Assembly (NCBI RefSeq): GCF_003596335.1
Contig: NZ_QZCH01000011.1
Location: 61,280 to 125,279 of the forward strand
Direction of reading: 5' to 3'
Source: Motilimonas pumila
GTDB lineage: Bacteria > Pseudomonadota > Gammaproteobacteria > Enterobacterales > CBDFNC01
Length of the DNA: 64,000 bases
The stretch's first letter is position 1; every line of letters begins with the position of its first letter. The notes under the pieces are model-generated. The model worked only from the letters and a program-made list of their open reading frames with translations, was not told where the DNA came from and did not search any database. The position numbers were made by a program, and so were the translations under genes. This document shows positions 1 through 9,423 of this stretch, piece after piece.

Positions 1-45
1 TAATTTCACCCACCTAAAATTAGCATGTCGGGCAGTCTAAGGGAT

Positions 46-69
46 TTATTTCGCTTCGCAAATTAATAA
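46..69. promoter_or_regulatory. Candidate NagC-type operator
   Basis: The stretch reads TTATTTCGC, then CTTCGCAAAT, then TAATAA. It is an imperfect palindrome with AT-rich outer arms and a CG-containing core, the general layout of NagC/Mlc operators. The cognate repressor gene nagC is 2.5 kb away in the operon this region should control. The assignment rests on layout only; spacing and exact consensus were not tested. Confidence 0.25.
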
Positions 70-426
70 TCAAAACTTTTGTGATCAGGGTCAATTGAGT
101 CTTGAAATCGCCTCCATAACTGTGCTTTATGCCGCAAAATTGATTTAATAAAAATATCCTAAAGCCTTTAATAGCTTGAAACTGGAGTCAATTTATCTAG
201 CGTATCGCAACACCAGAACACAAAATCCTGCACCTAGATCATTCCAAGTGAATTCCGTCTGGCCTAGCATTAATACTCACAGCAAACTTGTTGACATTTT
301 CGTTAGCATTAGTGAATCACAACTAAGCTGAACACAGGCTTAATCTCATGCCCATTACTTAGTCGCAAATACAAATAACTCTTATTCACCACGAAACTTT
401 CTTCTTAACGCGAATTAATTGTTTAT

Positions 427-471
427 AAAAATGCGGTTTTAGGTTTTTTTATGGCTTTTTTACGCATTTTT
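427..471. repeat. Inverted repeat in nagB leader
   Basis: AAAAATGCG at 427-435 is matched by CGCATTTTT at 463-471, a perfect 9-bp inverted repeat separated by 27 T-rich bases. It lies 85 bp before the nagB start. It could be a pair of operator half-sites or a weak stem in the leader RNA; the sequence alone does not decide. Confidence 0.35.
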
Positions 472-555
472 ACTGGCCAAATCGGGCAACTTAATTTACG
501 CTACTAAAAAACTTATTCACCCTTAGATTGTTTTACATACTGGAGACTTTTTGTC

Positions 556-1356
556 ATGAGACTTATCCCACTTGATAACGCAAAAGACGTAGGCCTATGG
601 TCAGCTCGCTACATTGCTGACGCCATCAACAAATTCGCACCTACTGCTGACCGTCCTTTTGTACTTGGTTGTCCTACAGGTGGTACTCCACTGAACACTT
701 ACAAGCGGCTTATTGAACTTAATAAGGCTGGCGAAGTAAGTTTCGAGCACGTGGTTACATTCAACATGGATGAGTACGTAGGTATTGCACCGGATCACCC
801 AGAAAGCTACCGCAGCTTCATGTACAACAACTTCTTCAACCACATCAACATCCAAGAAAAGAACATTAACTTGCTTGATGGTAATGCGGAAGATTTAGAA
901 GCAGAATGCCAGCGCTACGAAGACAAGATTGCAAGCTACGGTAAAATTAACCTATTCATGGGCGGCGTGGGTAACGACGGTCACATCGCGTTTAACGAGC
1001 CAGCATCTTCTTTGGCTTCACGCACTCGTATCAAGACACTGACGCCTGATACGCGTATTGCAAACTCTCGTTTCTTCGACAACGACATCAACCAAGTACC
1101 TAAACTGGCCCTGACTATTGGTGTTGGTACACTACTTGATGCTGAGAAAGTATTAATTCTGGTAACTGGCCATAACAAAGCGCAAGCGCTTGAAGCGGCA
1201 GTTGAAGGCAGCGTAAACCACCTATGGACTGTTTCTGCACTGCAGCTACACCCTAAATCTATTATTGCTTGTGACGAGCCAGCAACAATGGAACTAAAAG
1301 TGAAAACACTGAAATACTTCAAAGAGCTTGAAGTAGACAACCTAGGTAACCTATAA
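556..1356 (+). CDS. nagB: Glucosamine-6-phosphate deaminase NagB
   Basis: Cytoplasmic enzyme that isomerises and deaminates glucosamine-6-phosphate to fructose-6-phosphate and ammonia, the last step of N-acetylglucosamine catabolism. The 266-residue product has the same length as E. coli NagB and starts with the same MRLIPL sequence. Visible signatures are the NMDEYVG segment near residue 70 and [11 protein letters not shown] near residue 140, which carry the catalytic Asp, His and Glu of the family. GGAG at 542-545 supports the ATG. It is first in nagB-nagA-nagC, 15 bp before nagA, and is probably repressed by NagC and induced by GlcNAc-6-P, as known for the family. The assignment is secure. 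Confidence 0.97.
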   Translation: MRLIPLDNAKDVGLWSARYIADAINKFAPTADRPFVLGCPTGGTPLNTYKRLIELNKAGEVSFEHVVTFNMDEYVGIAPDHPESYRSFMYNNFFNHINIQEKNINLLDGNAEDLEAECQRYEDKIASYGKINLFMGGVGNDGHIAFNEPASSLASRTRIKTLTPDTRIANSRFFDNDINQVPKLALTIGVGTLLDAEKVLILVTGHNKAQALEAAVEGSVNHLWTVSALQLHPKSIIACDEPATMELKVKTLKYFKELEVDNLGNL

Positions 1357-1371
1357 CCTACCGGAGTGGAC

Positions 1372-2508
1372 ATGTACGCATTAACGAATTGTACAATTTA
1401 CACCACTGAAGCCGTGTTAACTGAGCACGCGGTTTTGGTTGACGGTGACGCTATCCACTCCATCGTAGCTGCTGGCGATTTGCCAGCAGGTATCGACACA
1501 GTGGATTTAAAAGGCGCAAACCTTGCGCCAGGTTTTATCGATTTACAGCTTAATGGTTGTGGCGGCGTGATGTTTAATGACGACGTTTCGGTAAAAACGT
1601 TGCAAATCATGCAACAAGCTAATCTGAAGTCAGGTTGTACCAGCTACCTACCGACGCTTATCACCTCTTCTGACGAAGACATGAAAGCGGCACTTAAAGT
1701 GGGTCGTGAATACATGGATGCAACACCTAATGAAGTATTAGGGTTGCACCTAGAAGGACCATACCTCAGCCTTGAGAAAAAAGGCATTCATCGTCCTGAG
1801 TTCATCCGTGAACCATCACAAGACATGATTGACCTTATCTGTGAAAACGCAGATATCGTGGCGAAGGTAACCTTAGCGCCTGAAAATACGCCATTAGCGG
1901 TTATCAAACAACTAACGGCAGCGGGTGTACTGGTTTCTTTGGGTCACACCAATGCAACCTACGAGCAAGCACAAGCGGCTATTGATGCTGGCGCGCGTTT
2001 TGCGACTCACCTATTCAATGCAATGTCGCCGATGACAGGTCGTGAGCCTGGAGTACTGGGCGCGATTTACGACAATGACGATGTTTACACCGGCATTATC
2101 GTGGATGGTTTCCACGTTGCTTACCCAAATGTTCGCATTTCGAAAAAAATCAAGGGCGAAAAACTGGTATTAGTGTCTGACGCAACCGCGCCAGCTGGTG
2201 CCAATATTGATCAATTTGATTTTGTAGGCACGACTGTTTATTACAAAGACGGTAAATGTTTTGGCGCCGACGGTACCTTAGGTGGCAGCGCAGTCACCAT
2301 GATGGAGTCAGTGGAAAACACGGTTAAACACGTTGGCATTGAACTGGATGAAGCTATCCGTATGGCCACCTTGTACGCCGCAAAAGCCATTAAAGCAGAC
2401 GATAAGCTAGGTGCAATTGCCCCGGGTAAAGTTGCTAACTTGGCTATCTTTGACGCGGATTACCAGGTAACTGGCACCGTAGTCAACGGCATTTACAAGC
2501 AAAAGTAA
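1372..2508 (+). CDS. nagA: N-acetylglucosamine-6-phosphate deacetylase NagA
   Basis: Amidohydrolase that removes acetate from GlcNAc-6-P to give glucosamine-6-P, the NagB substrate. The 378-residue protein starts MYALTN, like E. coli NagA. An in-frame GTG six bases upstream is less likely because GGAG at 1363-1366 is well spaced for the ATG at 1372. Metal and substrate motifs appear in order: LHLEGPY (Glu ligand), LGHTNA (His), [10 protein letters not shown] (His), DGFHV and SDATAPAG (catalytic Asp). It follows nagB by 15 bp, and nagC starts one base after its stop, so the three genes form one transcription unit. Length and motifs are normal for the family. Confidence 0.97.
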   Translation: MYALTNCTIYTTEAVLTEHAVLVDGDAIHSIVAAGDLPAGIDTVDLKGANLAPGFIDLQLNGCGGVMFNDDVSVKTLQIMQQANLKSGCTSYLPTLITSSDEDMKAALKVGREYMDATPNEVLGLHLEGPYLSLEKKGIHRPEFIREPSQDMIDLICENADIVAKVTLAPENTPLAVIKQLTAAGVLVSLGHTNATYEQAQAAIDAGARFATHLFNAMSPMTGREPGVLGAIYDNDDVYTGIIVDGFHVAYPNVRISKKIKGEKLVLVSDATAPAGANIDQFDFVGTTVYYKDGKCFGADGTLGGSAVTMMESVENTVKHVGIELDEAIRMATLYAAKAIKADDKLGAIAPGKVANLAIFDADYQVTGTVVNGIYKQK

Positions 2509-2509
2509 T

Positions 2510-3745
2510 ATGCATAAAGGGCAAATCGCGAATGTTGATTTGATCAAGCAGGTAAACAGCGCCGCTGTTTACCGCTTAATTGATCAACAAGGTCCCATCT
2601 CTCGGGTGAAAATAGCCGAGCTAAGCCAGCTTGCACCGGCCAGCGTCACTAAAATCACTCGCCAGTTACTGGCCCACGACTTAATTAAAGAAGTGGCTCA
2701 GCAAGCTTCCACGGGTGGCCGCCGAGCGATTTCCCTCACTACTGAAAAAAACAAATTTCATTTCGTGGCTGCTAAAATTGGGCGACGACTATTAACGTTA
2801 ACCTTGTACGACTTAGCCGGTGAAGAACAGGCAGGTTTACAATTACCCATACAAGTCACCGAACAGCAAGCATTGATCGACCTGTTAACGTCAACGCTTG
2901 AAGCTTTCATTGACCAATACAGCCATAATAATAAACGGTTACTGGCCATTGCCGTGACCATGTCCGGTTTAATCAACCCACAAACAGGCCATGTTATCTA
3001 TACCCCAAGGTATCAAATGCGCGACTGCCCCTTGGGAGAGTATTTAACCGCGTACTTTAATATTCCTGCATATATAGGTAACGATACCCGCGCGATGGCG
3101 CTGGCTGAACATTATTTTGGCAATTCTCAAGATTGCGCAGACTCAATTCTTATCAGCGTTCATCACGGCACTGGTTCGGGTATTATTTCTCGCGGCCAAG
3201 TATTTTTAGGCAGCAATCGTAATGTCGGTGAAATCGGCCATATTCAAATTGATCCTCTGGGCAAACCTTGCCACTGCGGCAACTATGGCTGTTTAGAAAC
3301 CGTTGCTTCAAACGACGCGATCGTTGAACAAGTTAAAACCTTATTGGCCGCAGGACGACCAAGTTGCTTAGCAGAGCAAGAAATTAACATTGCTTCCATT
3401 TGCCAAGCCGCTACCCAAGGTGATGCTTTAGCAAGTTCTGTATTAGTCAACGTGGGCAAACACCTCGGCCAAGCAATTGCCATCATGGTGAATCTTTTTA
3501 ACCCTGAAAAGGTGCTACTGGCGGGTGAAATTATGGCCGCTGAGCAAGTGATCATTCCGGCTATCGAGCAATGCATTAAACATCAGTCATTACCAAGCTT
3601 TCATCAACACTTACCGATCATTGCTGCAAAATTTCAAAAGCAGCCCACGGCCGGTGGTTTTGCGCTTGTTAAAAGAGTTTTACTTGATGGTTCACTGCTG
3701 CAAACCATCATGGAAGACAAGCCAACCTACCACATCAATCCCTAG
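2510..3745 (+). CDS. nagC: ROK-family repressor NagC
   Basis: Transcriptional repressor of amino-sugar genes that is released by GlcNAc-6-P. The N-terminal winged helix-turn-helix spans about residues 15-85, with the segment PISRVKIAELSQLAPASVTK very close to E. coli NagC. The ROK sugar-binding half contains HHGTGSGIISRG, GNVGEIGHIQ and the zinc-binding CHCGNYGCLE. The ATG lies one base after the nagA stop with no obvious ribosome site of its own, which suggests translational coupling. It likely controls nagBAC and possibly a divergent gene left of the window. It converges on the BCCT gene 51 bp downstream; no clear terminator is visible between them. Confidence 0.95.
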   Translation: MHKGQIANVDLIKQVNSAAVYRLIDQQGPISRVKIAELSQLAPASVTKITRQLLAHDLIKEVAQQASTGGRRAISLTTEKNKFHFVAAKIGRRLLTLTLYDLAGEEQAGLQLPIQVTEQQALIDLLTSTLEAFIDQYSHNNKRLLAIAVTMSGLINPQTGHVIYTPRYQMRDCPLGEYLTAYFNIPAYIGNDTRAMALAEHYFGNSQDCADSILISVHHGTGSGIISRGQVFLGSNRNVGEIGHIQIDPLGKPCHCGNYGCLETVASNDAIVEQVKTLLAAGRPSCLAEQEINIASICQAATQGDALASSVLVNVGKHLGQAIAIMVNLFNPEKVLLAGEIMAAEQVIIPAIEQCIKHQSLPSFHQHLPIIAAKFQKQPTAGGFALVKRVLLDGSLLQTIMEDKPTYHINP

Positions 3746-3796
3746 AATTAAGCCGAACATAGCCTTGCTTTCACAAGCTCTTCACTTTCCTGGGGG

Positions 3797-5221
3797 TTAC
3801 TGGGCTTGCTGCTGGTAAACGCTGCGAATAAAAGCTAGCACCTGTAAACCCAGAATAAGCGTAAACGGCACAGCGCCCACAATCGCAATTTGCTTGTTGA
3901 GGTCAGGGTTATTTTTAAACAACAAGGTGATAGCCAACGCAATCAAAATAAAACTCCAAACCAACTTGGTTTTGAGGCTGTCGGTTGCAGTTAACATCGC
4001 AATTACATAAATAGCCGAGTCGACACTGGAAATGACAAAGGTCACCAGTAACAGTACCGCCGCAAACGATAACCAATGGCCCCATTGCATTTGGGCAAAA
4101 AACATAAATAAGCCTTGGGTATAATCTGACGATGTCGCGGCCACCAGCTCATTAAAGTTGCTGAGTTCAAACACCCCACTGGTGAAGCTGCTAAACCATA
4201 AAATCGAAGCAAAGGTTGGGATAAGCACGGTGCAAGTGACAATCTGACGTATAGAGCGGCCACGACTAATACGCGCAATAAAGGGCCCCACAAAAGGTGC
4301 CCAGGCAATCCACCACAGAAAGTATGTTACGCTCCACCCCGCGGTCCACTCTTTAGAAGCATCATCAATGCTGAACATAATGTGAGGCAAAAGCTGCAGG
4401 TACGAGAGAACTGATTCAAACACAGTGTGTAATACGCTTAACGGCGCGCTAAAAATCATCACACATATCAACATCAAAATCATAAAACTGATGTTAAAAG
4501 CGCTAAAGTACTTGATGCCCTTATTTAAACCCAACACTGAAGATAGCGTGTACCCGACAGCCACCACAATCAAAATACCCACTCGAAATGTTTGCCCTAG
4601 GGTTTGCTCTGGCAGCAACTGCCCGACTCCCGTTTCAACCAAGGCGATGCTGTTTGACAAAGTGCCGGCGATACCAAATAAAATGGCGATCACAGCAATA
4701 ATATCAAAGCCTTTAATGCCAGGCGTATTAGCATCAAAACTGGCAGAAACATTCATCGAGCGGCCTTTATTAAAGGCAAACCACCCCATCACAACCGCGG
4801 CAATGGCATAGATACTCCAAGCATGTATGCCCCAGTTGTAATACGTGAGCGCGAGGACACGCGCTTGGGGATCGGCAATACCTTTGGCAAATTCAGGGCC
4901 ATGGGCAAAGTGCGACAGCGGTTCAGCTACGCCCCAAAAAACCAGCCCAGACCCCATACCAGCGGCAAACAGCATGCAAAGCCAACTAAAAAAAGAAAAC
5001 TCAGGTTGGGAACGCTCGCCAATCACGATTTTACCAATCGGCAAACAAATGAGTAAGGCACAAACGAGCACTAAAAATGAGGTAAACAGCACATAAGCCA
5101 ACCCTAAATCATGGGTCGCAAAGTGTGTCATGTTCGAAACCAACAAAATGCTGGTATCTGGAAAGCTAATGAAAATAACAGCAGCAATGACGCAACAGAC
5201 GATGGTTTTTGAAGGGGCCAT
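3797..5221 (-). CDS. BCCT-family betaine/carnitine/choline-type transporter
   Basis: Inner-membrane secondary carrier of the betaine-choline-carnitine family, importing quaternary-amine osmolytes or substrates with Na+ or H+. The 474-residue protein is nearly all hydrophobic helices. It carries the family signatures GMGSGLVFWGVAEP (about residue 90), SNSIALVETG and the TM8 segment WWIAWAPFVGPFIARISRGR. The start is the ATG at 5221, preceded by AAGGA; an in-frame TTG at 5227 has no better site. The long charged C-terminal tail that senses osmolarity in BetP is absent, so it may be constitutively active or serve catabolism. Betaine, choline and carnitine cannot be told apart from the sequence. 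It appears to be monocistronic. Confidence 0.9.
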   Translation of the reverse strand: MAPSKTIVCCVIAAVIFISFPDTSILLVSNMTHFATHDLGLAYVLFTSFLVLVCALLICLPIGKIVIGERSQPEFSFFSWLCMLFAAGMGSGLVFWGVAEPLSHFAHGPEFAKGIADPQARVLALTYYNWGIHAWSIYAIAAVVMGWFAFNKGRSMNVSASFDANTPGIKGFDIIAVIAILFGIAGTLSNSIALVETGVGQLLPEQTLGQTFRVGILIVVAVGYTLSSVLGLNKGIKYFSAFNISFMILMLICVMIFSAPLSVLHTVFESVLSYLQLLPHIMFSIDDASKEWTAGWSVTYFLWWIAWAPFVGPFIARISRGRSIRQIVTCTVLIPTFASILWFSSFTSGVFELSNFNELVAATSSDYTQGLFMFFAQMQWGHWLSFAAVLLLVTFVISSVDSAIYVIAMLTATDSLKTKLVWSFILIALAITLLFKNNPDLNKQIAIVGAVPFTLILGLQVLAFIRSVYQQQAQ

Positions 5222-5325
5222 TCTCAATCCTTACACAACACAGCAGGTTTACCACGAACTATCTACGCGGCAATTCAAATACTTAGCATAGTCGTTTAAG
5301 GACTATTAGGGGGAGATAGGCGAGG

Positions 5326-5886
5326 TTATTTTACTTGAGGAACCAAGCTGCATTGTTGCAATATTTCACCAGAGTCTAGCGCCCTTACTTCAAGTGCATC
5401 AGCAGTAATGATGCCGTAACTCGCAGGGTAGCTCTGGCGAGGGATCGCAATAGAGCCCGGGTTAAATAGATATATTTCACCTTGTTGCTTTGCAGCTGGC
5501 ACATGCACGTGGCCAAAACAAAAAACATCACCGCCACGCAATGGCGGCAAACACTCGGTACTGTAAAGGTGGCCGTGGGTCAAAAACAGTTTTCTGCCAA
5601 ACCAGGGAATTTGGTTATAACTTGCATCAAGTGGAAACTGCAGCAAACTCTGGTCAACTTCGCTGTCGCAATTTCCTCGCACTGCAATGATGGCGTCAGA
5701 TAATGCATTGAGCTGGGCCACCACCGCCATAGGGTCGTAATCATGGGGCAAAGCATTGCGCGGACCATGATTTAACATATCGCCCAAAATAATCAAATGA
5801 TCGGCGCCACTTCCCTCATAAGCTTCAAGTGCATGACGCAGCGAAGCTGCCGCGCCATGGATGTCTGAAATGACAAAAAGTTTCAT
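5326..5886 (-). CDS. yfcE: YfcE-like metallophosphodiesterase
   Basis: Calcineurin-like phosphoesterase of the YfcE/MJ0936 family; E. coli YfcE is a manganese-dependent phosphodiesterase of uncertain physiological substrate. The 186-residue protein (E. coli 184) has all metal-binding motifs in order: SDIHG, GDMLNHGPRN, GNCDSE, THGH and GHVHVP. The GPRNALPHDYDP segment is specifically YfcE-like. The gene lies 32 bp downstream of feoC on the same strand, so it could be read through from feoABC, but no functional link is known. Family membership is secure; the cellular role is not. Confidence 0.93.
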   Translation of the reverse strand: MKLFVISDIHGAAASLRHALEAYEGSGADHLIILGDMLNHGPRNALPHDYDPMAVVAQLNALSDAIIAVRGNCDSEVDQSLLQFPLDASYNQIPWFGRKLFLTHGHLYSTECLPPLRGGDVFCFGHVHVPAAKQQGEIYLFNPGSIAIPRQSYPASYGIITADALEVRALDSGEILQQCSLVPQVK

Positions 5887-5918
5887 ATCATGCGGTTCTC
5901 GGTCATCATGTTCACAGT

Positions 5919-6164
5919 TTAGCGGATTTCCAGCGTCGCAATTTGTGCTGCGTCATGCCAGCTGTACCAAACTTGGCGTTGTGGCTGACATTGGCAACCA
6001 GTGTCCGCCTCTGAAGCCATCGACTTATGAACATGGCCGCGTTTTATCAATATGGCCAACATGGCGTCGAGCCCCGTTGGCGATACTCGAAACGTACGGC
6101 ATAACTGCTGCTGACTTAAGCGCCCTTTTCGCTTTAACTCAGCTTGTAACTTTTGCAGGATCAA
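5919..6164 (-). CDS. feoC: FeoC-like winged-helix protein
   Basis: Small (81 aa) winged-helix protein at the end of the ferrous-iron operon. FeoC is thought to protect FeoB from proteolysis or to sense iron through a cysteine-bound cluster. Residues 1-50 give the helix-turn-helix (LSQQQLCRTFRVSPTGLDAML). The start is TTG at 6164, chosen because GGGAGG lies five bases upstream; the gene overlaps the feoB 3' end by 26 bp, which is typical. Only CQC remains in the wing loop (plus one Cys in the helix), fewer cysteines than the four-Cys motif of Klebsiella and E. coli FeoC, so cluster binding is doubtful. Confidence 0.8.
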   Translation of the reverse strand: MILQKLQAELKRKGRLSQQQLCRTFRVSPTGLDAMLAILIKRGHVHKSMASEADTGCQCQPQRQVWYSWHDAAQIATLEIR

Positions 6165-8451
6165 TTTGACCTCCCATCGCTAACAAGTCCCCTTTTCGTC
6201 GCATTACGGCAATCGTGGCCAAAGTAATTGCGATAATGGCCGCGATCCACGCCAATGAACTGCCAGGGTGCGCCTGAAAGCTGGCTATTTGATAGACTAA
6301 CACAGCGCTGCCATAGGCCATTGCGCCTGTCCATACGCCGGTGAAAATGGCCCAATTACGACCAATTTCGCGCACCAGTGCGCCCATAGCAGCAGCGCAA
6401 GGCGTATAAAGCAAGATGAATAGTAGGTAAGCAAATGCTCCCGCTTTACCATCAAACTTGGCTTGCATATTACTGAATACACTGACGTTCACTTCCTGCT
6501 CAGCTGCCGCCTCAGAGAGATCGCCGACTTCACCAACTTCAATGCCCATAGGATCAGAAAAGCTCAAACCTGATAGGTTAGCGGGAATGCTCGCAACCGC
6601 TTCTTGTAGGCTTTCGATTAAGCTAAATTCCGCGCCATCTTCTGATTCCGGAGCGCTGTACAAATTGTTCAACGTACCTACCACGGCCTCTTTAGCGAAA
6701 ATACCGGTTAACACACCTACCGTCGCCGGCCAGTTGTCTTGCGTCACTCCCATTGGCGCTAATATTGGCGTCACGGCTTGCGCTGTGATGCTCAGTACAG
6801 ATTGCTCACTGTCTTCATTGCCAAATGAGCCATCGGTACCAATAGAGTTAACAAAGCTCAACACGGCAACGACTACCACGATGGTTTTACCGGCACCAAA
6901 AATAAACGCTTTAAGCTTATGCCACATTTTGATCCAAACGTGCATTAGTTTAGGCACTTCGTAATCCGGTAATTCTAAAATCATGTTGCCCGTTTTACCT
7001 GGCAGTAAAGTGCGGCTTAACACCAAACCGGTAAATATCGCGGCTAAAATACCAATCAAGTACAGTGCAAATACCAAGTTTTGCCCCTGAGAAGGAAAAA
7101 ATGCCGCGGCGAATAGCGCATAAACAGGCAAACGCGCACCACATGACATAAATGGCGACATAATACTGGTCAGTAAACGCTCGCGCTCTTTGTCAAGGGT
7201 TCGAGCGGCCATAATGGCAGGTACGCTACAGCCAAACCCCACTATCATGGGCACAAATGACTTACCAGGAAGCCCCATTTTTTGCATTAACTTATCCACC
7301 ACAAAAGCCGCACGCGCAAGGTAGCCTGAGCTCTCGAGTAAGGTTAAAAACAAATACAAACAAGCAATTACAGGGATGAATGTGGCCACGGTTTGAATAC
7401 CCGCGCCAATGCCGCCGGCTAAAATGGTAGTGAGCCACACCGGGCTGCCAAGGTTGCTCAGTAACAAACCAAAGCCATCAACAAATACGGCGCCAAAACT
7501 GATATCAAAAAAGTCGATAAAGCTGCTGCCGATGTTAATACTGAACATAAACAGTAAATACATCACCGCAAGAAAAATAGGCACGCCTAAGACAGGGTGC
7601 AATACCCAACGGTCAATGCGCTCGGTTGTTTGCAGTGACAACTTACCGGCTTCGCTAACGCTTTGCTGGCAAGCTTGATATATGGCGCTGTACCTTACGT
7701 CAGCTAGCTGTAAGTCGATGTCACATTGTTGCTCTAAATGACGACGAACTTGATAGACTTGATTAACGGCATCGGTATTCAACAGTTTGAGTATTGTGGC
7801 ATCCAGCTCTAAACATTTTAATGCTAAACCTCGCCTTGCCATCGCAATAGGTAAGTCGGTCAGTAAAGGAGCTATTGCGTCCAAGGCTTGCTCTAGATCA
7901 TCGCCATAAGCAAGGGTTAAAGCTGGCTCAGATTGAATACTGGTTAACTCTTGGCTGAACGCGAGCAACGCATTTTTAAAGCCGTCCACTTGTGATGCCT
8001 GACGCGCGGCCAGCGCCACTACGGGGCAATTTAACTGCTTGCTCAGGGCTTTAGTATTTATACTCAAACCATTTTTCTTGGCCGAGTCCATCTTGTTGAG
8101 CACCACTATCATAGGTAAACCCAACTCTTTAAGCTGCATCGTCAAATACAAGCTGCGCTCAATCGCGGTAGCGTCAACCACGTTAACAATAAGGTCAACC
8201 GCTTGCTGACTGACATACTCAAATGCAATTCGCTCATCAATCGAGCTGCTGTCGCCATTATCATCTAAGCTGTATATCCCAGGTAAATCAGTGACGCTGA
8301 AGCTTTGCTGACCAACGTTAAAATGACCGGTCTTCTTATCTACGGTGACCCCGCTCCAGTTACCCACTTTTTGATTTGCGCCGGTAAGGCCATTAAACAA
8401 TGTGGTTTTACCGCTGTTTGGGTTACCCACTGTAGCTAATGTGATACTCAT
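6139..8451 (-). CDS. feoB: Ferrous iron transporter FeoB
   Basis: Inner-membrane Fe(II) permease with an N-terminal G-protein domain. Of 770 residues, the first ~170 form the GTPase: G1 GNPNSGKT (9-16), G3 DLPG (55-58) and G4 NKMD (119-122). A GDI-like helical domain follows, then the polytopic membrane part with the two Gate motifs; GFGCSVPAIMAARTL and LLYTPCAAAMGA carry the conserved cysteines. The length is normal. It overlaps feoA by four bases (ATGA) and feoC by 26, giving a translationally coupled feoABC operon. A Fur-box-like site sits upstream of feoA. Confidence 0.97.
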   Translation of the reverse strand: MSITLATVGNPNSGKTTLFNGLTGANQKVGNWSGVTVDKKTGHFNVGQQSFSVTDLPGIYSLDDNGDSSSIDERIAFEYVSQQAVDLIVNVVDATAIERSLYLTMQLKELGLPMIVVLNKMDSAKKNGLSINTKALSKQLNCPVVALAARQASQVDGFKNALLAFSQELTSIQSEPALTLAYGDDLEQALDAIAPLLTDLPIAMARRGLALKCLELDATILKLLNTDAVNQVYQVRRHLEQQCDIDLQLADVRYSAIYQACQQSVSEAGKLSLQTTERIDRWVLHPVLGVPIFLAVMYLLFMFSINIGSSFIDFFDISFGAVFVDGFGLLLSNLGSPVWLTTILAGGIGAGIQTVATFIPVIACLYLFLTLLESSGYLARAAFVVDKLMQKMGLPGKSFVPMIVGFGCSVPAIMAARTLDKERERLLTSIMSPFMSCGARLPVYALFAAAFFPSQGQNLVFALYLIGILAAIFTGLVLSRTLLPGKTGNMILELPDYEVPKLMHVWIKMWHKLKAFIFGAGKTIVVVVAVLSFVNSIGTDGSFGNEDSEQSVLSITAQAVTPILAPMGVTQDNWPATVGVLTGIFAKEAVVGTLNNLYSAPESEDGAEFSLIESLQEAVASIPANLSGLSFSDPMGIEVGEVGDLSEAAAEQEVNVSVFSNMQAKFDGKAGAFAYLLFILLYTPCAAAMGALVREIGRNWAIFTGVWTGAMAYGSAVLVYQIASFQAHPGSSLAWIAAIIAITLATIAVMRRKGDLLAMGGQIDPAKVTS

Positions 8452-8702
8452 GCATTTACCCCTTGCTGAGTTGGTTCGATCAAGGCCACCGCAATTTGCT
8501 GCGCAAATTCTTGGCGCAGAGCCAGAGAAATACTTTTAGTCCTGATTTGCAAAGGGCCACCCATTGGCGCGTGGCGCAGCATTTCAATGCTCGCTTTAGG
8601 AATAAGCCCCATCGCCAATAACTTTTTACGGCTACCCGTATCTATGCCATCGAAGCTGACAATGCTTGCCCGCTGACCGGGTTTTAGTTCACTCAGTTTC
8701 AC
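8448..8702 (-). CDS. feoA: Ferrous iron transport protein FeoA
   Basis: An 84-residue cytoplasmic SH3-like protein needed for FeoB activity, part of the FeoABC iron(II) uptake complex. The sequence runs LSELKPGQRASIVSFDG, then RKKLLAMGLIPKASIEM, then GGPLQIRTKSISLALRQEFA, the standard FeoA pattern. The start codon is GTG at 8702, supported by AAGG eight bases upstream. It is first in the operon and likely Fur-repressed through the box at 8714-8732, which lies only 12-30 bp before the start. Confidence 0.95.
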   Translation of the reverse strand: MKLSELKPGQRASIVSFDGIDTGSRKKLLAMGLIPKASIEMLRHAPMGGPLQIRTKSISLALRQEFAQQIAVALIEPTQQGVNA

Positions 8703-8713
8703 TGCTACACCTT

Positions 8714-8732
8714 ACAAATGAGAATCATTGTT
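8714..8732. promoter_or_regulatory. Fur box upstream of feoA
   Basis: The 19 bases containing AAATGAGAATCATTGTT match the classical GATAATGATAATCATTATC consensus at 13 of 19 positions, including the full AATCATT right half. Its place directly before feoA fits iron-dependent repression of feoABC. The remainder of the 8703-9057 intergenic stretch holds a GCTCGT/ACGAGC hairpin at 8852-8869 and the ArsR repeats; no small gene was seen. Confidence 0.75.
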
Positions 8733-8955
8733 ATTTTTACCTATTGTAAAAGTTAGCAGCCTGGCTCTGTTTGCGCTATATCAATAAACCGCTATTAAGG
8801 CCGAAAGCAGGCCTCGTTGGGTTCACCGCTTCAAGTGTTGTTAAAGTTAATGCTCGTCCCCTTACGAGCTCCCTTTCATTAAGGCTTTAGTCGACATTAC
8901 AAATATCCATTTAACTTCAAGTCACTAGGTTAGCTGCTATTACATAGGCAAGGCT

Positions 8956-9016
8956 TAATATGTGAAAAACCACATATATGAAAATTAACATATATGAAAA
9001 TTGACATATATGAAAA
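8956..9016. promoter_or_regulatory. Four 16-bp-period repeats, probable ArsR operator
   Basis: ACATATATGAAAA occurs perfectly at 8972-8984, 8988-9000 and 9004-9016. A 10/13 copy sits at 8956-8968, all four spaced exactly 16 bp. A further weak copy (AGTATATGAAA) is near 9033-9043, close to the arsR ribosome site. The placement directly before arsR suggests an autoregulatory operator array, but classical ArsR sites are single dyads, so tandem direct repeats are unusual. Confidence 0.6.
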
Positions 9017-9057
9017 AACGAATATTATATCAAGTATATGAAATTTGGAGCCTCACT

Positions 9058-9402
9058 ATGGACCCGGTTATTTTCTTTAAAGCACTGGCCGATCAAACTC
9101 GATTGCAATCTTTACTGCTCATCGAACATGAACAAGAGATGTGCGTGTGTGAGCTGACTCAAGCCTTGCAGCAAAGTCAGCCTAAAATATCGCGGCATCT
9201 CGCCCAATTACGCAAATCTGAAATTCTCACCGACCGTCGTCAAGGCCAATGGGTCTTTTACGCCATTAATCCAGCATTACCTGAGTGGGCCAGAGCCTGT
9301 ATTGCGTCAGCGTTATCAGATAACCCGCAATTTCTGGCGACCCCACTGAACAACTTGGTACAAATGGGCGATCGCCCTGTCCGAAAAGCCAACTGCTGCT
9401 AA
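9058..9402 (+). CDS. arsR: ArsR-family arsenite-responsive repressor
   Basis: Winged-helix metalloregulator that should repress the downstream arsenic operon until arsenite binds. The 114-residue protein has C29-V-C31-E-L, the N-terminal part of the As(III)-sensing site, then the recognition helix QSQPKISRHLAQLR, and ends with a CC pair. The ATG at 9058 with GGAG ten bases upstream is preferred. An upstream in-frame start at 9001 would lie inside the operator repeats and adds 19 residues not found in the family. The gene is 21 bp before acr3. Confidence 0.93.
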   Translation: MDPVIFFKALADQTRLQSLLLIEHEQEMCVCELTQALQQSQPKISRHLAQLRKSEILTDRRQGQWVFYAINPALPEWARACIASALSDNPQFLATPLNNLVQMGDRPVRKANCC

Positions 9403-9423
9403 CCAACCAATTAAGGATCTCAC

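Larger units (their letters stand above)
1..555. promoter_or_regulatory. Non-coding region upstream of nagB
   Basis: No convincing gene lies in these 555 bases, which are AT-rich with stops in all frames. In related bacteria nagB is often divergent from nagE, so this may be the shared control region of a gene left of the window (inference). Two symmetric elements are visible and listed separately, at 46-69 and 427-471. A GGAG Shine-Dalgarno at 542-545 serves nagB. No clear promoter hexamers could be assigned by eye. Confidence 0.5.

Noticed and set aside
8852..8869. GCTCGT/ACGAGC hairpin as a small RNA or riboswitch
   Set aside because: Only a 6-bp stem, no T tract and no conserved core seen.
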